Origin: Silurus meridionalis
Lineage: Eukaryota > Chordata > Actinopteri > Siluriformes > Siluridae
NCBI RefSeq assembly: GCF_014805685.1
Contig: NC_060887.1
Coordinates: 31,616,463 to 31,680,462 of the forward strand
Length of the DNA stretch: 64,000 nt
Direction: 5' to 3'
Positions 23,108-36,519 of the stretch are shown here, piece by piece. The position numbers were made by a program, and so were the translations under genes. The notes beneath the pieces were generated by a model. That model ran no database searches. It saw only the letters and a program-made list of their open reading frames with translations, and was not told the DNA's origin. Numbering within the stretch: position 1 is the first letter of the stretch; each line of letters begins with the position of its first letter.

Positions 23108-26100
23108 AAACAGTTATATTAACTGACAGCTAACAAGCTTTTCCCACTTAAATAAAAACTATCAGTGCTTTGTTTTAAAGTGTATATATATTTTAAGTGC
23201 ATTTCAATCTCTCGTACTGACAAATCAACATGCTAGATACTGACTGATCTTCATGAGATTTATGTCTGACTCACCTTTGCAATCCACCATGTTGATTTCC
23301 AGGATTTTAATGTCGTCCACAGCAATGTCTCCCAAGCTCTGTCCCTCCACCACACCCTCTATCACCACCTGCACAAACAAACGTTTAGAGATTCATTAAT
23401 TAGTGTCGCAGTATCTCTTCTTGCTATTTATGCCTTAGTCAACAAGTGTGAATCATTGTTCTTACACACTGATATCATTTTTGGTATGTCTATCCATTAC
23501 ACGCACCTGGTAGGGTTTGCTTGAATGAGGGATCAGCACACGGGCCTCCCTCCAGCGGTTGCCCTGATGTCCGCTCACAGTCCAGAGCAGTACATCAGCT
23601 GTTTCTCGCCCACTCTCATGACGCTGCTTGATGTGCAGGGTACCGATGTGTGAGCCAAACATGTGATACCAGAAGGAGAGGCACAGATCTGATTCCTGAC
23701 CCGTAACAGCTGGACTGACGAGCTGCGCCACCTCTTTCTTCTGCGCGCCAGTCGCAAGGGTGTAAATGAAGTTTCCAGAGCCACCTGAATAGAATCGGTA
23801 TAACGTTTAAGGAATGGGAATGAACCGAGATATGATTTAAATCATGTGTTTTATTGCACTCTCTTTATGCGTTACCTGTGTGGTCCATGTTGGGGCCGGT
23901 ATTCAATGTGGGTGTGCCACTAGACTGAATCTGCCACCTGTAGCTGCCTTCAGACGTCCAGCTGCAGAATGAGGGGTTGTTCGCCCAGCCAAAGTCACAC
24001 GCAAACCACAAGAATGCTAGTAACACACAAATGCAAATGCTTAGAATAACCAAGACATCCTTATGCAGTATTATTTATATACAGAGTAACTTCATTTTCA
24101 ACATCTGAGAAAAAGTCCAGTTTCTGCAGTATTAAAAGCTTCACCATTAGGGGGCAGTAGAACACCCTGCTACAAATGGGACATAATAATACAATCAAAC
24201 TGATTCTTTAAAAAAATACATTTAAAAAAATATTAAAAATGCAGAAAGCTGTCACTGATTATGCAGATGCAAAATCTTGTGAGTGATATTTATATGTGCA
24301 TAATATTGATGAAATAGGCAGAAGGTGTGAAATCGAGGCTGTTTAATACAGGGCACACTCTTTTCTGTGAGACAGGAGGGAAGACAGGAAGACAAGAGAA
24401 TAGGGGGGTGTAAAATAAAAAAAAAAAAACAGATATAAAAGACAAACGATGTTGTCGCCTTTCTTTCTTCAGACAGTATGAAATGCAATAACGTGCGGAT
24501 TCAGAGTGGCTTCTGCAGAGTATTTGCCCAGTGAAGAGGAAAAATTTTTCCATTAAAAGCCACAGCTAAGGCTCCCTGCCACTGTTCCTCAAAAAAAATA
24601 CCGCTATCCAATTAAAAGTTATTTCTTTTTTCCCATCTCCAGAGGATTTGTACTGCTGCAGCGGAAGGCACCAGAAGTTTCCTTCTGGTGAAGTTTTACC
24701 AGAAGTCCAAAAATATTTGAAGCCGTTTGCATAACAAATAAACTGCATTCGAAATGGAATGGAAGTACCTATTCAGTAGTAAGATATCTAGACAACTTGC
24801 TTGCATTGAGTTTTCTGACTATTCCTACAGGATCAAAATAATTTCTATCCTTGTAAGGACCCAGCAAAATTAGCATAACAAAAAGCATGCATCATCAGAC
24901 CCCACACATACACATCCTAATTAGAGAGAACTGAATTGTTCTGTCCTCCCACTCAATTTATATCCACACAGAGTTTTACTGCGTTAATGCTGATGAAGCT
25001 GGATTATTACAGCACTCATTAGCAATAACGCAACTCATAAACGTTCATGTCTACCTATTGCTGAGATAAAAGAAAGGACTAGTGTATTACAGTATGTAAT
25101 GGAAGAAACAAATAATGTGAAAGCACATAGAACTGTTAATCTCTCTCACCTGTCATGGGGCCCATCTCTGTAGTGGTCTCAGGAACAGTAGTGCCACCTG
25201 CACCAGGGACAAAGTGAAATCAGACACACAGCTGGATATGGACTCGACTTAAGCATTACTTAAATTGTCAGAAAGCGAAGTTGCAGGTTCCTGTTAAGTG
25301 ATTAAAGGAGCAGTATGTAATTTTAGAGCCCTTGCGCAATCATGGCGAAATCATTAACAGTCACTTGTCTTCACTCCAACATTCATACTTAAGTATTCCA
25401 TAATCTTTTGAAAGATTTCTTTTTTTTAGTGAATGTTAAGTGCTTAACGGGGGTGAGGTTCATTTACAGACTGAAATTTTTTTTTCCAAAGATCCAGAAA
25501 GTATGTATCAATTCAGATCTATTACAATATGCTATAGTGATGCAAAAACTACTAAATATGCATGTTTAGCATTTTTTAAATCATGACCTTTAACTTTACA
25601 AATGACCTTTGTTTTAACAGTGGTTTAACACATGGGACTCTCAATAGTCTGGAAATAAACGAAAAACTACATTATACAAAATTACAAACTGCACCTTAAC
25701 TTTCTACATGATTGTATCCAGCAATGAAGTGAAAAATAACTCCCTGCCTTCAACATAATAGGTAGCTGTTAACACAATACAACACAACACAATGCAACAC
25801 AACACAGCGAAGCTGCTGCAAACAGGACAGAGACGGCTTATAAATAGTAGCTGGAATCACATTCAAGTGTCAAAATGATACTTTTGTTCATGTAGCACAA
25901 ATTATTAGTGAAAGGTGACTTTATAGAAGGAATGACCCTTGAATGTGGTCCTGGGGTTAAGCATGTGGAAAATGGGTAGAGGGCAACATGCTTTGTGCAG
26001 TTTGCTCAGCCGGAATGTGCACGTAAGATAGTTCAGTGGATACAGTTAACATGCAAGGTGTAGCAAGGAAGGGCGCAGGCTTTGCTGTTAGCACCTTTCT

Positions 26101-29100
26101 GCTCGTAGTCATCACCTGTTCCACTGTGACAGTTGGCTTGATCATCGTCACAATCGTCCGATGGTGTGGTTGGAGGAACGGGCAGGGTGGGAGGCACAGT
26201 GGGTGCTAGAGATATATAAATAGAGAAGGGCATTACTAAATGAAGAAAAGGCACAACATGATAAAACACCCAAATCACACACTAGCTAGTAAGAGCATAG
26301 TAGCAGGACCAGAAGCATCTCCTGAGCCATGTGTGTATGTGTGATGTATGTGCCAGTGTGTTGCTTGTGTCTAGGTGCTGGGGTTTGGCTCTGCTGCTAT
26401 GTGTCCTGGCAGTCTGAGCAGCTCCACCCAGGGCTTGGTCTGTATGTGTGAATGTGAGGCAGACTCAGGTCTCTCATTAGTCAGATGTGTGTCCTGCTGC
26501 CTGTGGCTCTGCCTGCTTATACTCACAGCCGGATTCCCTCCGTTTACTCACAACTTATAATGAGAGGCTCCTGAGCCTGCCAGGCTTTCAGCAAGTTAGA
26601 GAGAGAAGAGAGGATAGAGCGAGAGAGAGAACAGGAAGTGAGCGCAGGAAGGAGGGGTTAGATGGGATTACTGAAAGTTTGACGGGGTAAATTTCCTGCT
26701 GTTAGATTTGTTGTTAAACGCAGGTTTAAATTGCATGCATGATTTGAAGTAGCTGGAACAATCAAAGCCGATATTTTGTACTGCACAGTCCACACATTAG
26801 GGATGTTCAACTACAATTTGTGAAAGACAACAGATTCTCAGACGAGACTAAATAAAGTGAGAGGGAAAAATGCATGCTTCTCTGTTTAAGAATCTTTTAA
26901 CTCTATTTTTTTTTTACTTCAACAAGCCATGTAGTTACTTTACTAATCAGACCCTTTGGAAAACAAATCACACCCTATGAATCTACGAAAATCTGCGAAA
27001 AAATTGCTTTCCTTAATGAGCTGCTATCTACTAAATTCATTAGTTGTTGAAATTATGGCCATGGATTGTTTCTGTTACAAAATGTTTTGAAATTGCTCGA
27101 TTAAATCTTGTGAAACATGGCTTTATCTTTAAATATAAATGCTTTAAATTTATTAAGTCACAGTATTCGACAGATTTTTTTTTTCTCTGTGTAAAACTAC
27201 CATATTCAAATTCATTTCCCGCTGTAACTCCAAAATTACTTCTTAGGCACATACTGAATGTTCACTTCACAGTGTGTAACTTAAATGGCAAAAAAGAGAC
27301 TCCAATAAGTTACCTACATAAAAAAAAGAAGCTGTAAGTCCTTACATATATCTACAGATTTATGAGTTGACTAAAAGTGGCCCATGAAAAAGTGTGTTTA
27401 TGTTTAATTCTTAATACATTGTATATAAAAAAAATCACAGAGATGAGAGTAACATTCAAATGCATAAATCAGTTGCGACCGCTTTGGTTACGTTCTAGCA
27501 CCCTGCTGTTATTCTTACAGATACGGATAACACCCAAGTGTGTATATTTCACGATATGCTATACTCTAACCGTGTGTCTGAGACACGGAGAGAATGACTG
27601 AGTATATATAAACCGTTGTGAATTGTCCGTATGTGTGTGGTGCGTGAGTGTGTGCATTGGCTTTGCCAGTAAAAACAAGCTATCATCCAGCTAGAGCCCA
27701 CAGTGGGACGCCGTAGCTTACATAAGCCAGCTTCAGTGATTCCAAGAAAGCCAATATGTAAATCCACTTAATGCTGTCTCAACAGAGAATGTACTCCTAA
27801 CAAACTTAAATAAGCTCAAAGAGTGAGAGCGAAGGAGGAGGGTGTAGAGTAGGAGAAAAAAACGAAGAAGAAGGCCAGTATTTGTATCCACCATCCTTCA
27901 TTACTTTTGTATTTTTTCATAGAAACAGTATCATGAGTGGCAGCCAACATTCATTATCTTGTAATAATATTCTGAGTTGACTATTTAGTTCTTCGCTACT
28001 ACCTATGTTACACACACAGCCGTTCATGTACTAATTGTGATGCAGCAGAAATTAGCCCCATTCATTTCTATGAATAGAGAGTGGTACATCAGCACTTAAG
28101 TACTTTGGTCTGTCCAGCTCTATCACCTCCTCATTTATAGACATGGTAAAACATACCAGCATTTAAAACTTCTTGCTAATACCATTGTGCTTATCATCTT
28201 GTGGATTGCAAACTAGCCAGGTTCTGCTGCAACTCAGCATAACTGCATTGGCCAGCTGTATTGCATTCTCGGACCATTGCATTTGCTATCTTTCATATAA
28301 CTGGAAAATGGTGAGTAAGAATATAAGTTCAACATCCCCCTGCGACATCAGTGCAACACATTACTGCTTAGCTCTCATGGGAAACACATAAATACAACCA
28401 GTAAACATGCTACAGATATTTCAACAGAAACACATTTCAGGGTGAAGTTATCCTTCTAAAATATAAAGATGGGATTTCCAGAGGATGGACTGTATATCCT
28501 TTCTGCTCTTTAGAGGGTCCCTGTCATTTGGTCTGTCCTTAGCGAGGGCCATATGCTGGTGCTTATTTGGGCAAAAGAAATCCTTTGATGGTGAATGTGT
28601 GGGACAACTGCACTAATCCTGAAGAAGGCTGAAGCCCTGAGGCTTTACTTTTTACCCTCTCGAGTGTATCCGCTCAAGTTCAGCCAAGCAGCATCTGTAT
28701 TTATTCCTCCATGATGAGGGACCACACAGCGTGATTTTACACTGTTACGTTTTTTAATTTTAAAGCCCTTTAGTCTGCAACTTTTTTTGTTTGCTTTTCA
28801 GATAGACAAGTAAGACATTATGAGGGAAAATGAGAGAGAGAGACGTAGACAAATAGAGTAGACTATATGTAGACCTACCTTTAAACTCACAGCCCAGCAG
28901 CTCTAGTCTCAACCCCATGCCTGTTGGTGTAGCTCTGTCTGGATAAACTCTAATAAAGCGAGTCAAGATGGGCTCCACTGTCCTCAATACTGGTGTATCG
29001 TAGTTCATATTCCCCTCGAAAAGCTGCACAAGGACAGAAAGAAAAAGAGGTAGTCAGTATAATATAGAGCATACACGTGAATTCAGCCATACGTTTGAGC

Positions 29101-29236
29101 GCTTTCTTGATGTCTGTGAAAGGACGAAGCGGTGGGACAGAACTGGGGATAAAACAACGAAAATTCTTAATCCAAATAGAGACTGACATCTGAAGGAAAC
29201 GTTAAAGCAAAAGCTCGCCAGCTACCAACGCAGCAG

Positions 29237-29283
<47 letters not shown>

Positions 29284-31603
29284 AGAAAATCTCCCATTGC
29301 CATTCACTTCAGTTTTAACAGACTCCTTATACACAGTGGAACATCACATAAGAATGAGAAACAGAGAGAGAATTAAAGAACTGAAGAGACTAACGCATGC
29401 TCCCATAATGAAAAGGTCTACAACAGTAACAGCATGAAAGAGAATTAATGGGCTTCACTGTTAACTTTTCCTGTCTCCTTCAAGCTCGGATAGGAGGACA
29501 GAGTAGAGGATGAGAGAGAATCGAAAGGAGGTACTGTAAAACTAGGACTTTTAAATCAGCTACAGAGGCCCCTGTGCTAGATCTCTGCTGGTGTATTCTG
29601 ACAGGCACGAGGTGTTTCGTCTCTTCACTCTCTTCCTGAGGGCAGCGTGGCTGAACAGCATGCACAATGCATACCAATGAGGCATTAGCACATTTACAGT
29701 CAGCTGCTGCAAATCCTTCTTCCTCATTCCCCCTCATCCATCCTACTTACCAAAATTGGAAAAAACATTTGATACATTTTATGCAGTGATTGGAAAGGGA
29801 CAACGGTTTAAAGGTAATTTAAGTCAGAATGCCATTATTTTGAAAAGACTAGTCCACATGAAAAATTTAAATGGGAAATTGGTCCAAAATGTTGCAAGCA
29901 TCTTAAGTATACATTTTGTGAAACATTCTATTGGCATGGTGCTGTAGTTTCCTCACTAGGGAAGGATAATTGGGGTGGCAATACTTAAGCATCTCCTGTT
30001 TCAAAAAAGAAATGCACGTTTTCAAGGGAACTGTGTTTAAAAACTTTACAGCATACTGTCAATAGGCTGAATTAATTTGCACTAAACGCTAAACTCCAGC
30101 TGCATTTCCGCTCACCTTGGGCTTGTTGCTGTTGGCTTCCATCACCATCTTCCAGTCAGAGCCGTTGTTGCTGTAGCCCAGACGGAATTTCTTCATAAAG
30201 ACCTTGTTCTCACGGTGCTTCCCTCCCTGGATGATCAGTCCGCGCACGAGTTTCTCCTGACCCAGGTCTACCTGGAGCCATTCGTCCATGTATGACTGCG
30301 GTTGTGGAAGTAGAGTCCATCCTGAGCGACTGGTCAGGAGTCGAGCGTTCTCCGGCACCCAGTTGCGGTCTGTGTGTGAGGAAGCAGTGATCTGGTCATC
30401 GGTGATTAGGCCAGAGACCATTCCCAGCATTCCTGAACATGGATATTCTGCATGGAGATAAAGAAAGAAGGATAAGGTGAGACACAGGTGGACGTGAACA
30501 CTGAGGAACTTGGGCACAGCAATGTTCTCAGCTCATGAAACGCATTGGAACGGGGAACCATGGAGACAGAATGTATTACTGGCTTTCTACAGCTGTCTCA
30601 GTGCGCTTAGAAGAAAAAAGGCTCGGATGGAGTACAGAAAGGCATCTGGAGAGACAGAAACGTAAATTAGAGCAAAGAGACAGCACCCAAGAGAAAATGA
30701 AGACACAGCATACACAGATAAGCAGTTCCTCTTTTCTCTCTCATTCTCTTGCTCTCTCTCTTCTGCTCTGTGCATATTAACTCACCCGCCTGCGGTGTTT
30801 GTCTCCAGGTATCTAATTAAAACTCCCCTCTCCTCTGGCGCTTCTACCTTTCACATCTGAGCTTCTAGTTTTCATGCACCAGGTTTCTCTCCCCCTCCTC
30901 CAACCCTGTTCTTTCGTCTTTGATATTCTCCCAATCCTATTTGGCTTGTCCTTTTTTTTTTTTTTTTTTTTCCTGTTTTCAGTATAGAATCTTTGGTGAA
31001 TCTTGTAAGTTTACAATTATTGCACAATGTATGGCGTCTTGAAGGAGTCCTTATATACTATCCTTAATGTAATTGTTTGTGTCTAAAAAGACATTTGCAC
31101 TTACATGGGCTCCCCATGCATCATAAGCCACTCTTTGGAAAAAAAAGACATGCCGCAATATTACAATCTAAAATCAGTTCAGTTCCTGTGAATCGGGAAA
31201 GCATCAGAAACACTATGAGATGTGTCACAGATGGGCTTAATGCAGTGTGAAATACCAATGCTGCCTGTGCAGCTCTGGAACGGATAAACACGCTTCCCTG
31301 CGATTTTCTGATGTGCTCAGATGTGTGAGCTACAGAAAGCAAAAAAAAAATTAAAAATAAAAAAGTCCAATGATAGTGGGATATTACAGGACATAGGAAT
31401 GAGCAGTTTATGTTGGAATTTACTTGGGGGCTCAGTATTAAAATATATTCCTGGCTTTCATATTTGCACAATGTTTCGTTTCACTGTAATGATGGACGTT
31501 ATTACTATAGAAATGATAATGTACCAAATATGCCCTTTAGGCCAAGTATCATAGGAGAAAAAAAATAAAAAAGATTTTTTATATTTATATATATATATAT
31601 ATA

Positions 31604-31664
<61 letters not shown>

Positions 31665-32108
31665 AAATTCAGGTAAAAAAAACTTAAAAAATAAATGAAC
31701 CCATGAATGTCATCCTGTTGAGTTGTAATTGCAGTTCAGACTAACACGTATTTCACAGTGTGGGAATTTGTCTTTTAAATAGAAAACTACAACTAAATGT
31801 TCTCAGATGTAACACTATTACATGTTCTGTCTATGTTTGTTTCCCACTTTATTATCTGGTATTTTTTAAGAATTACGTTTAAAGAATACAATCTATATGT
31901 AAATTTGTTTTAGTAAACAGTTTAGATGTATTCAGATCCTTCCAGACAAATTATAACATTTTAAGAATCCAAAGACACTGAGTCATCTCATAGTGCTGAA
32001 CGAATCCCTTTAAAACCATCGACTTACTTGTTTTTGTAGACATGTTTATGAAGAATCTTTTGGAAGTGTTTGGTGGGAGGTTGTCAAACTGTGTGTGTGG
32101 ATGGTTGG

Positions 32109-32161
<53 letters not shown>

Positions 32162-35100
32162 ATTGCGTGAGTTGCCGGTCCGGCTGCAGTGATTGGGGTG
32201 GGTGTGTGAAGCGGGTGGCGGCACGCACAGATGGCCTTATTTACAAACAAGTAGAAGAAGGTTATTAAAGGCTATGTGGATGTGGAATGACTGTTACACA
32301 TGACGTCTCATCAAACCCTTCTCCTGCACTTTAACGCATATCTCTCTGTTGTTATATACTGTGACAATCATGCTCGGATTGTATGTTTAACTTTCACATG
32401 CAGGGCCATCAACTCGGTATGGGTGGAGTACTGTGTAAAGATTACTGAAACTAGAAAGAATTTCCAGAGGTTTTTTTTTTTTTAATCCCACAGGTTACAT
32501 TATTTACATATATTTCAGCATTTTAGAATTAAAATAAATGTTTACATTTGTTCACTTGTAAATGGAAAGTTTTGGATGATTTTTAATAAAATGATATACT
32601 TACAAGTGCTTCTTATTATTATCATACATATACATATTATCATAACCACGTGCTTCTGCATATATTATCAAAACCATAATCTTGTCAGTGTAGAAATATA
32701 TAAGATATGTCTATTTAAAAATATATTTTTGTAATGTATTATTTATATACATATGCATTCAAAGGCATGACATTAATTCCCATATTCAATGCTCTATGCT
32801 TAAACAGGCTTTCCCAATTTTTTGAAGTTTGTGAATGCTCCAAGATGGCCGCATCATTAGAGGGAACCCGCAGCACGTTGATGATGTCATGAAGAAGTCT
32901 GAGCTCTTATGATGTGTTTTAGATGTGGTGCACTTATCCACCCTAAACATGGCTGCCCCAGCTGGACGCTAGCGTTTCATCAAACCGAGTATATATACAC
33001 ACCCACACACATACACAACCAATACTAAATTTCACCCAGGAGGTTACAGAAGATAAAAATAGAACCACTAAATGTAGGCTGTACATTAGATTGATAGTAC
33101 ACACACACACGTCTCAGCAGGGAGTCGCTGATGACATGAAAGGCTTCATAATCAAAACCCTGCTGAGGGTGGAGCCATGCCAAAACATGCAGATGAGCAT
33201 GCAAATGAGAGCTGAGCCAGCTGGGACTGTGTGAGTGGTGACCGAAGAGCCATGCATTTATAATAAGAATGTAACATGCGTGTGCAAGTGTGTCTGGTGG
33301 AAAAGCCGAAGCTCTGGGGAGGGTTAGTGGGTTCAGAGGGGAGAGAGAGAGCAGAAGTGAGAATGTTCTACTCTCTCGAAGGAGAAGTAACCATGCCTGC
33401 CATAGACACTATTCATTTTAAATGAAGAACATCCAAACACAGGACTTTTGAATGCGTAATCCTCTTTAGCACATCAGGGCCCATATATAATGCAGAAACA
33501 ACCCCCACATCCTCCAGTCAAAAAAAGAGAAACAGCACAAATCTTTCAGTGCAACGAGTAAACATTTCTCACACATGCCAGGAGTGTGCAAGAAATGTAA
33601 ACAACGTAGATGAGAGATTTATTGCCCTTTAGAGGAGCACATGGACCAAGCATGGCTTCTGTCTTGTACTGCTAATCTGATTTAAATTGTTAAACATAAA
33701 CAATATGTTTGACAATTCGCAGCTGCTTAAGCTTAGGTAAATCGATAGGGTCGGAGGATTCGGGCAACTCGCCCCGAAACTCACCTGAGATCTTACAGCC
33801 ATACACTTCAAATCGCAGAGCAATGCCCGTTTCCCATGTGTAGGGCCGGATCCGGACGAAACGTGTCAGTGTAGGTTTGGGCAGCAAGGTCTTCACAACA
33901 TCTGTGGGGTTCGTGTTGCCCAGGAAAACCTGCCAGGGAAGTAGCAAATCCCACATTAATTATTAGCATGCTTTCTGGAGCGGATTCATCAAGGACTGTC
34001 CCTAGAAGCCTGAAAATTGTGTCACGTTTTATCTAATAAACATAGCCGCCGATCTGGATTACATTCAACACATTGAAGTGGGAGATGGTGCAGTAATTAC
34101 TACAAGAAACATTTTTGCTAAATGTGTATCAGTCTCAATGTGTTTATTGTAGGATGACAAAAGACAAAAAATTAACAAACCTGCTTTATTCAACCCAAAA
34201 CAATTAATCTCCAAGATTATTTAACATTTGATTCAGAATCACAGTTTTTTTTTTACATTTATGCTTTTATATAACATTTATTAAAGATAAAAAATCTAAA
34301 AAAAAGATTTTTTTTGTATTGACAAAAAACATTTTGTTGGTGATAACAGCAGCTATTATTACATCCCAAAAGTCTCTATACAGAGCAGAAACACTTCTTA
34401 GCAAAGTATATTTAGTTTATATTATAAATATTTTTTAGGTAGACCATAAGAATTCCTCTGACAAAAGCAGTCCATGGTGTATGTACCAGGAAAAGATACA
34501 GCAAAAAAGATCATTTACCGAAACGCACTCAAATTGCAATTACATGCCTTAACATCAGATGTGTTCATGCGAATTCATCATGAGTGGAAGCAACAACTCT
34601 GCGGGTGTTTACAAAGAAATGACAATCATGCATTCGGTTTGCAAATGAAGTTACATTTTGCCAAAATATGTGTTAATTTCCTCTATGTATGGAGTCTTTT
34701 GGGACTCTCTGTAGTTCCAAAGCAAATCACACATTTATATGCATAACTTGTATGACTTGTGTAATCTAATATGACTAACAATGAAAAGAGTTAAAACATA
34801 AAAAACGTAGTGCATCATGAAAATACGACAAAGAAAACCCAGAAATGTTAAGCAGCTAGAATCCTGTATTATATAATAATATCTTTAAACATATGAAAAT
34901 GGTTAACCCTGTATTGGGTTGTTAATTATATTCCTGTAACCCCACACCTATTATGTTTAATTTATTACCTAATCTTGAGTATTATGTGAGCAAACCCTTT
35001 TCTAGCTCACTTCAAGAAACATTATTTCGGGAACATTAGAGTATAACTGGCTCAGCAACTGTTCAGTGCTTACTTTCTTACATTCAAACAACTTTCTGTA

Positions 35101-36294
35101 TTAGTAGGGAAGGGTGTTTATGCATTTGTCCAAGTAAGCACTTAAAAATAAATTAAACAGGTTAAATAAAATATGCTGATGGATTAAACAGGAACAAGAG
35201 GTTCAGTCAGCGTTAAAGCGTACCACTTTCAGTTCATTTATTTAACTGTAGGTTTTATAAATGCCACATTACTCTCTGTTTTTATTGGTTTCCAAGATGA
35301 ATGAATTGCAGTCTTTTCTACCTACCACCCTTCTCTCATTGGCTGCTGGAAGGCAAAGAAAGAAAGAAACTGTTTGCACACGAATTATATTAAGTGTGAC
35401 AATAAAAAATATCAATACTGAATTTTACACAGTTCCATAATTCAATGCTGGTTATAAATTGGGCTCCCAACATTGCCAGCTGTAGAGAGATACACAGGGA
35501 GGCTTTGTTCTATCTGTTAGCGGTTCAAACACCGCAGTAAAAGTTCAAACCCTGTCTAATTATGGTTCTGTACATGTGGTCACTGTGCTAAGTACGGCTC
35601 ATTTAGTGGCTTTGTCAGATATCGTTATGTCTCCCAGATCTAGACTGAACTGACAGCTATAGTGTGTTCAGCAAAGGGAAGGGAAATTCGACATGCCAGA
35701 GGAAAGGGAAAGGGTTTGGAGGGAAAAGCTTTGTATTTCCTCTCTGAAAACATCACACCCTTCTCAGTCTACATGTCATTAAATATACTTAATAACACAG
35801 ACAATTGTCTGGATTCATGGCTTATTCTTATTAAACATAACCTTAGAGTATTTGTATTCTATTTTATCATTGGGTCTTGAATGCTTGTGACCGTTTGATA
35901 TGCTGTTACTCGGCCCTAGATGAGATGAGATGTGGATGAGATGAGAGATCCATTCACACGGAGCTCTTTAATTTGTGCACTTGTACACGCAAATGTGTTT
36001 AGATGTGTTTAGGATGTCTGGAGCCATGCGACCGCAGAACCTGCGATCTATTCTATGCCGCTGTATTCTGTTTTTGCTGATATCTCAGGGTCTCTGGGAG
36101 CAGCTTGTCAAATGTGTGAGTGTGAGGCAAAGAACAACACAAGGGGCTCTCTTTAAATGTCACGCCAATGCTCCATCCAACTGCACCAACTATTAAAAGC
36201 CTTTTTTGGAGAGCGAGTGGCAAGCACAGAGGCAAACTGCAACCTCAGCGCTCTGCAAATGGGCCCCTTTTTCACTAAAGCACTTTAGAGCATC

Positions 36295-36364
<70 letters not shown>

Positions 36365-36482
36365 ATTGTCAGAACTGTAAAGTCTTTATAAAGAGGGAAT
36401 TGTGATTTTAATGGGGGGTCAGGAGAGAAATTGGGCCTCTGGGTTTACAGACAACAACAATAGACAATTGAGACACACATGC

Positions 36483-36519
<37 letters not shown>

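Larger units (their letters stand above)
30448..33784 (-). other. nrp1: nrp1 intron 8
   Basis: 3337 bp. Contains a long T-run near 30951-30971, a TA tract (31581-31660), a GT tract (32111-32160), a block with two YY1-like motifs (32838-32970) and an octamer-containing block (33100-33260). No exon-like frame. Confidence 0.85.

Noticed and set aside
23575..23784. Alternative-frame ORF over MAM exon 14
   Set aside because: It is the wrong frame of a clearly identified exon, whose correct frame matches the neuropilin MAM domain and joins in phase.
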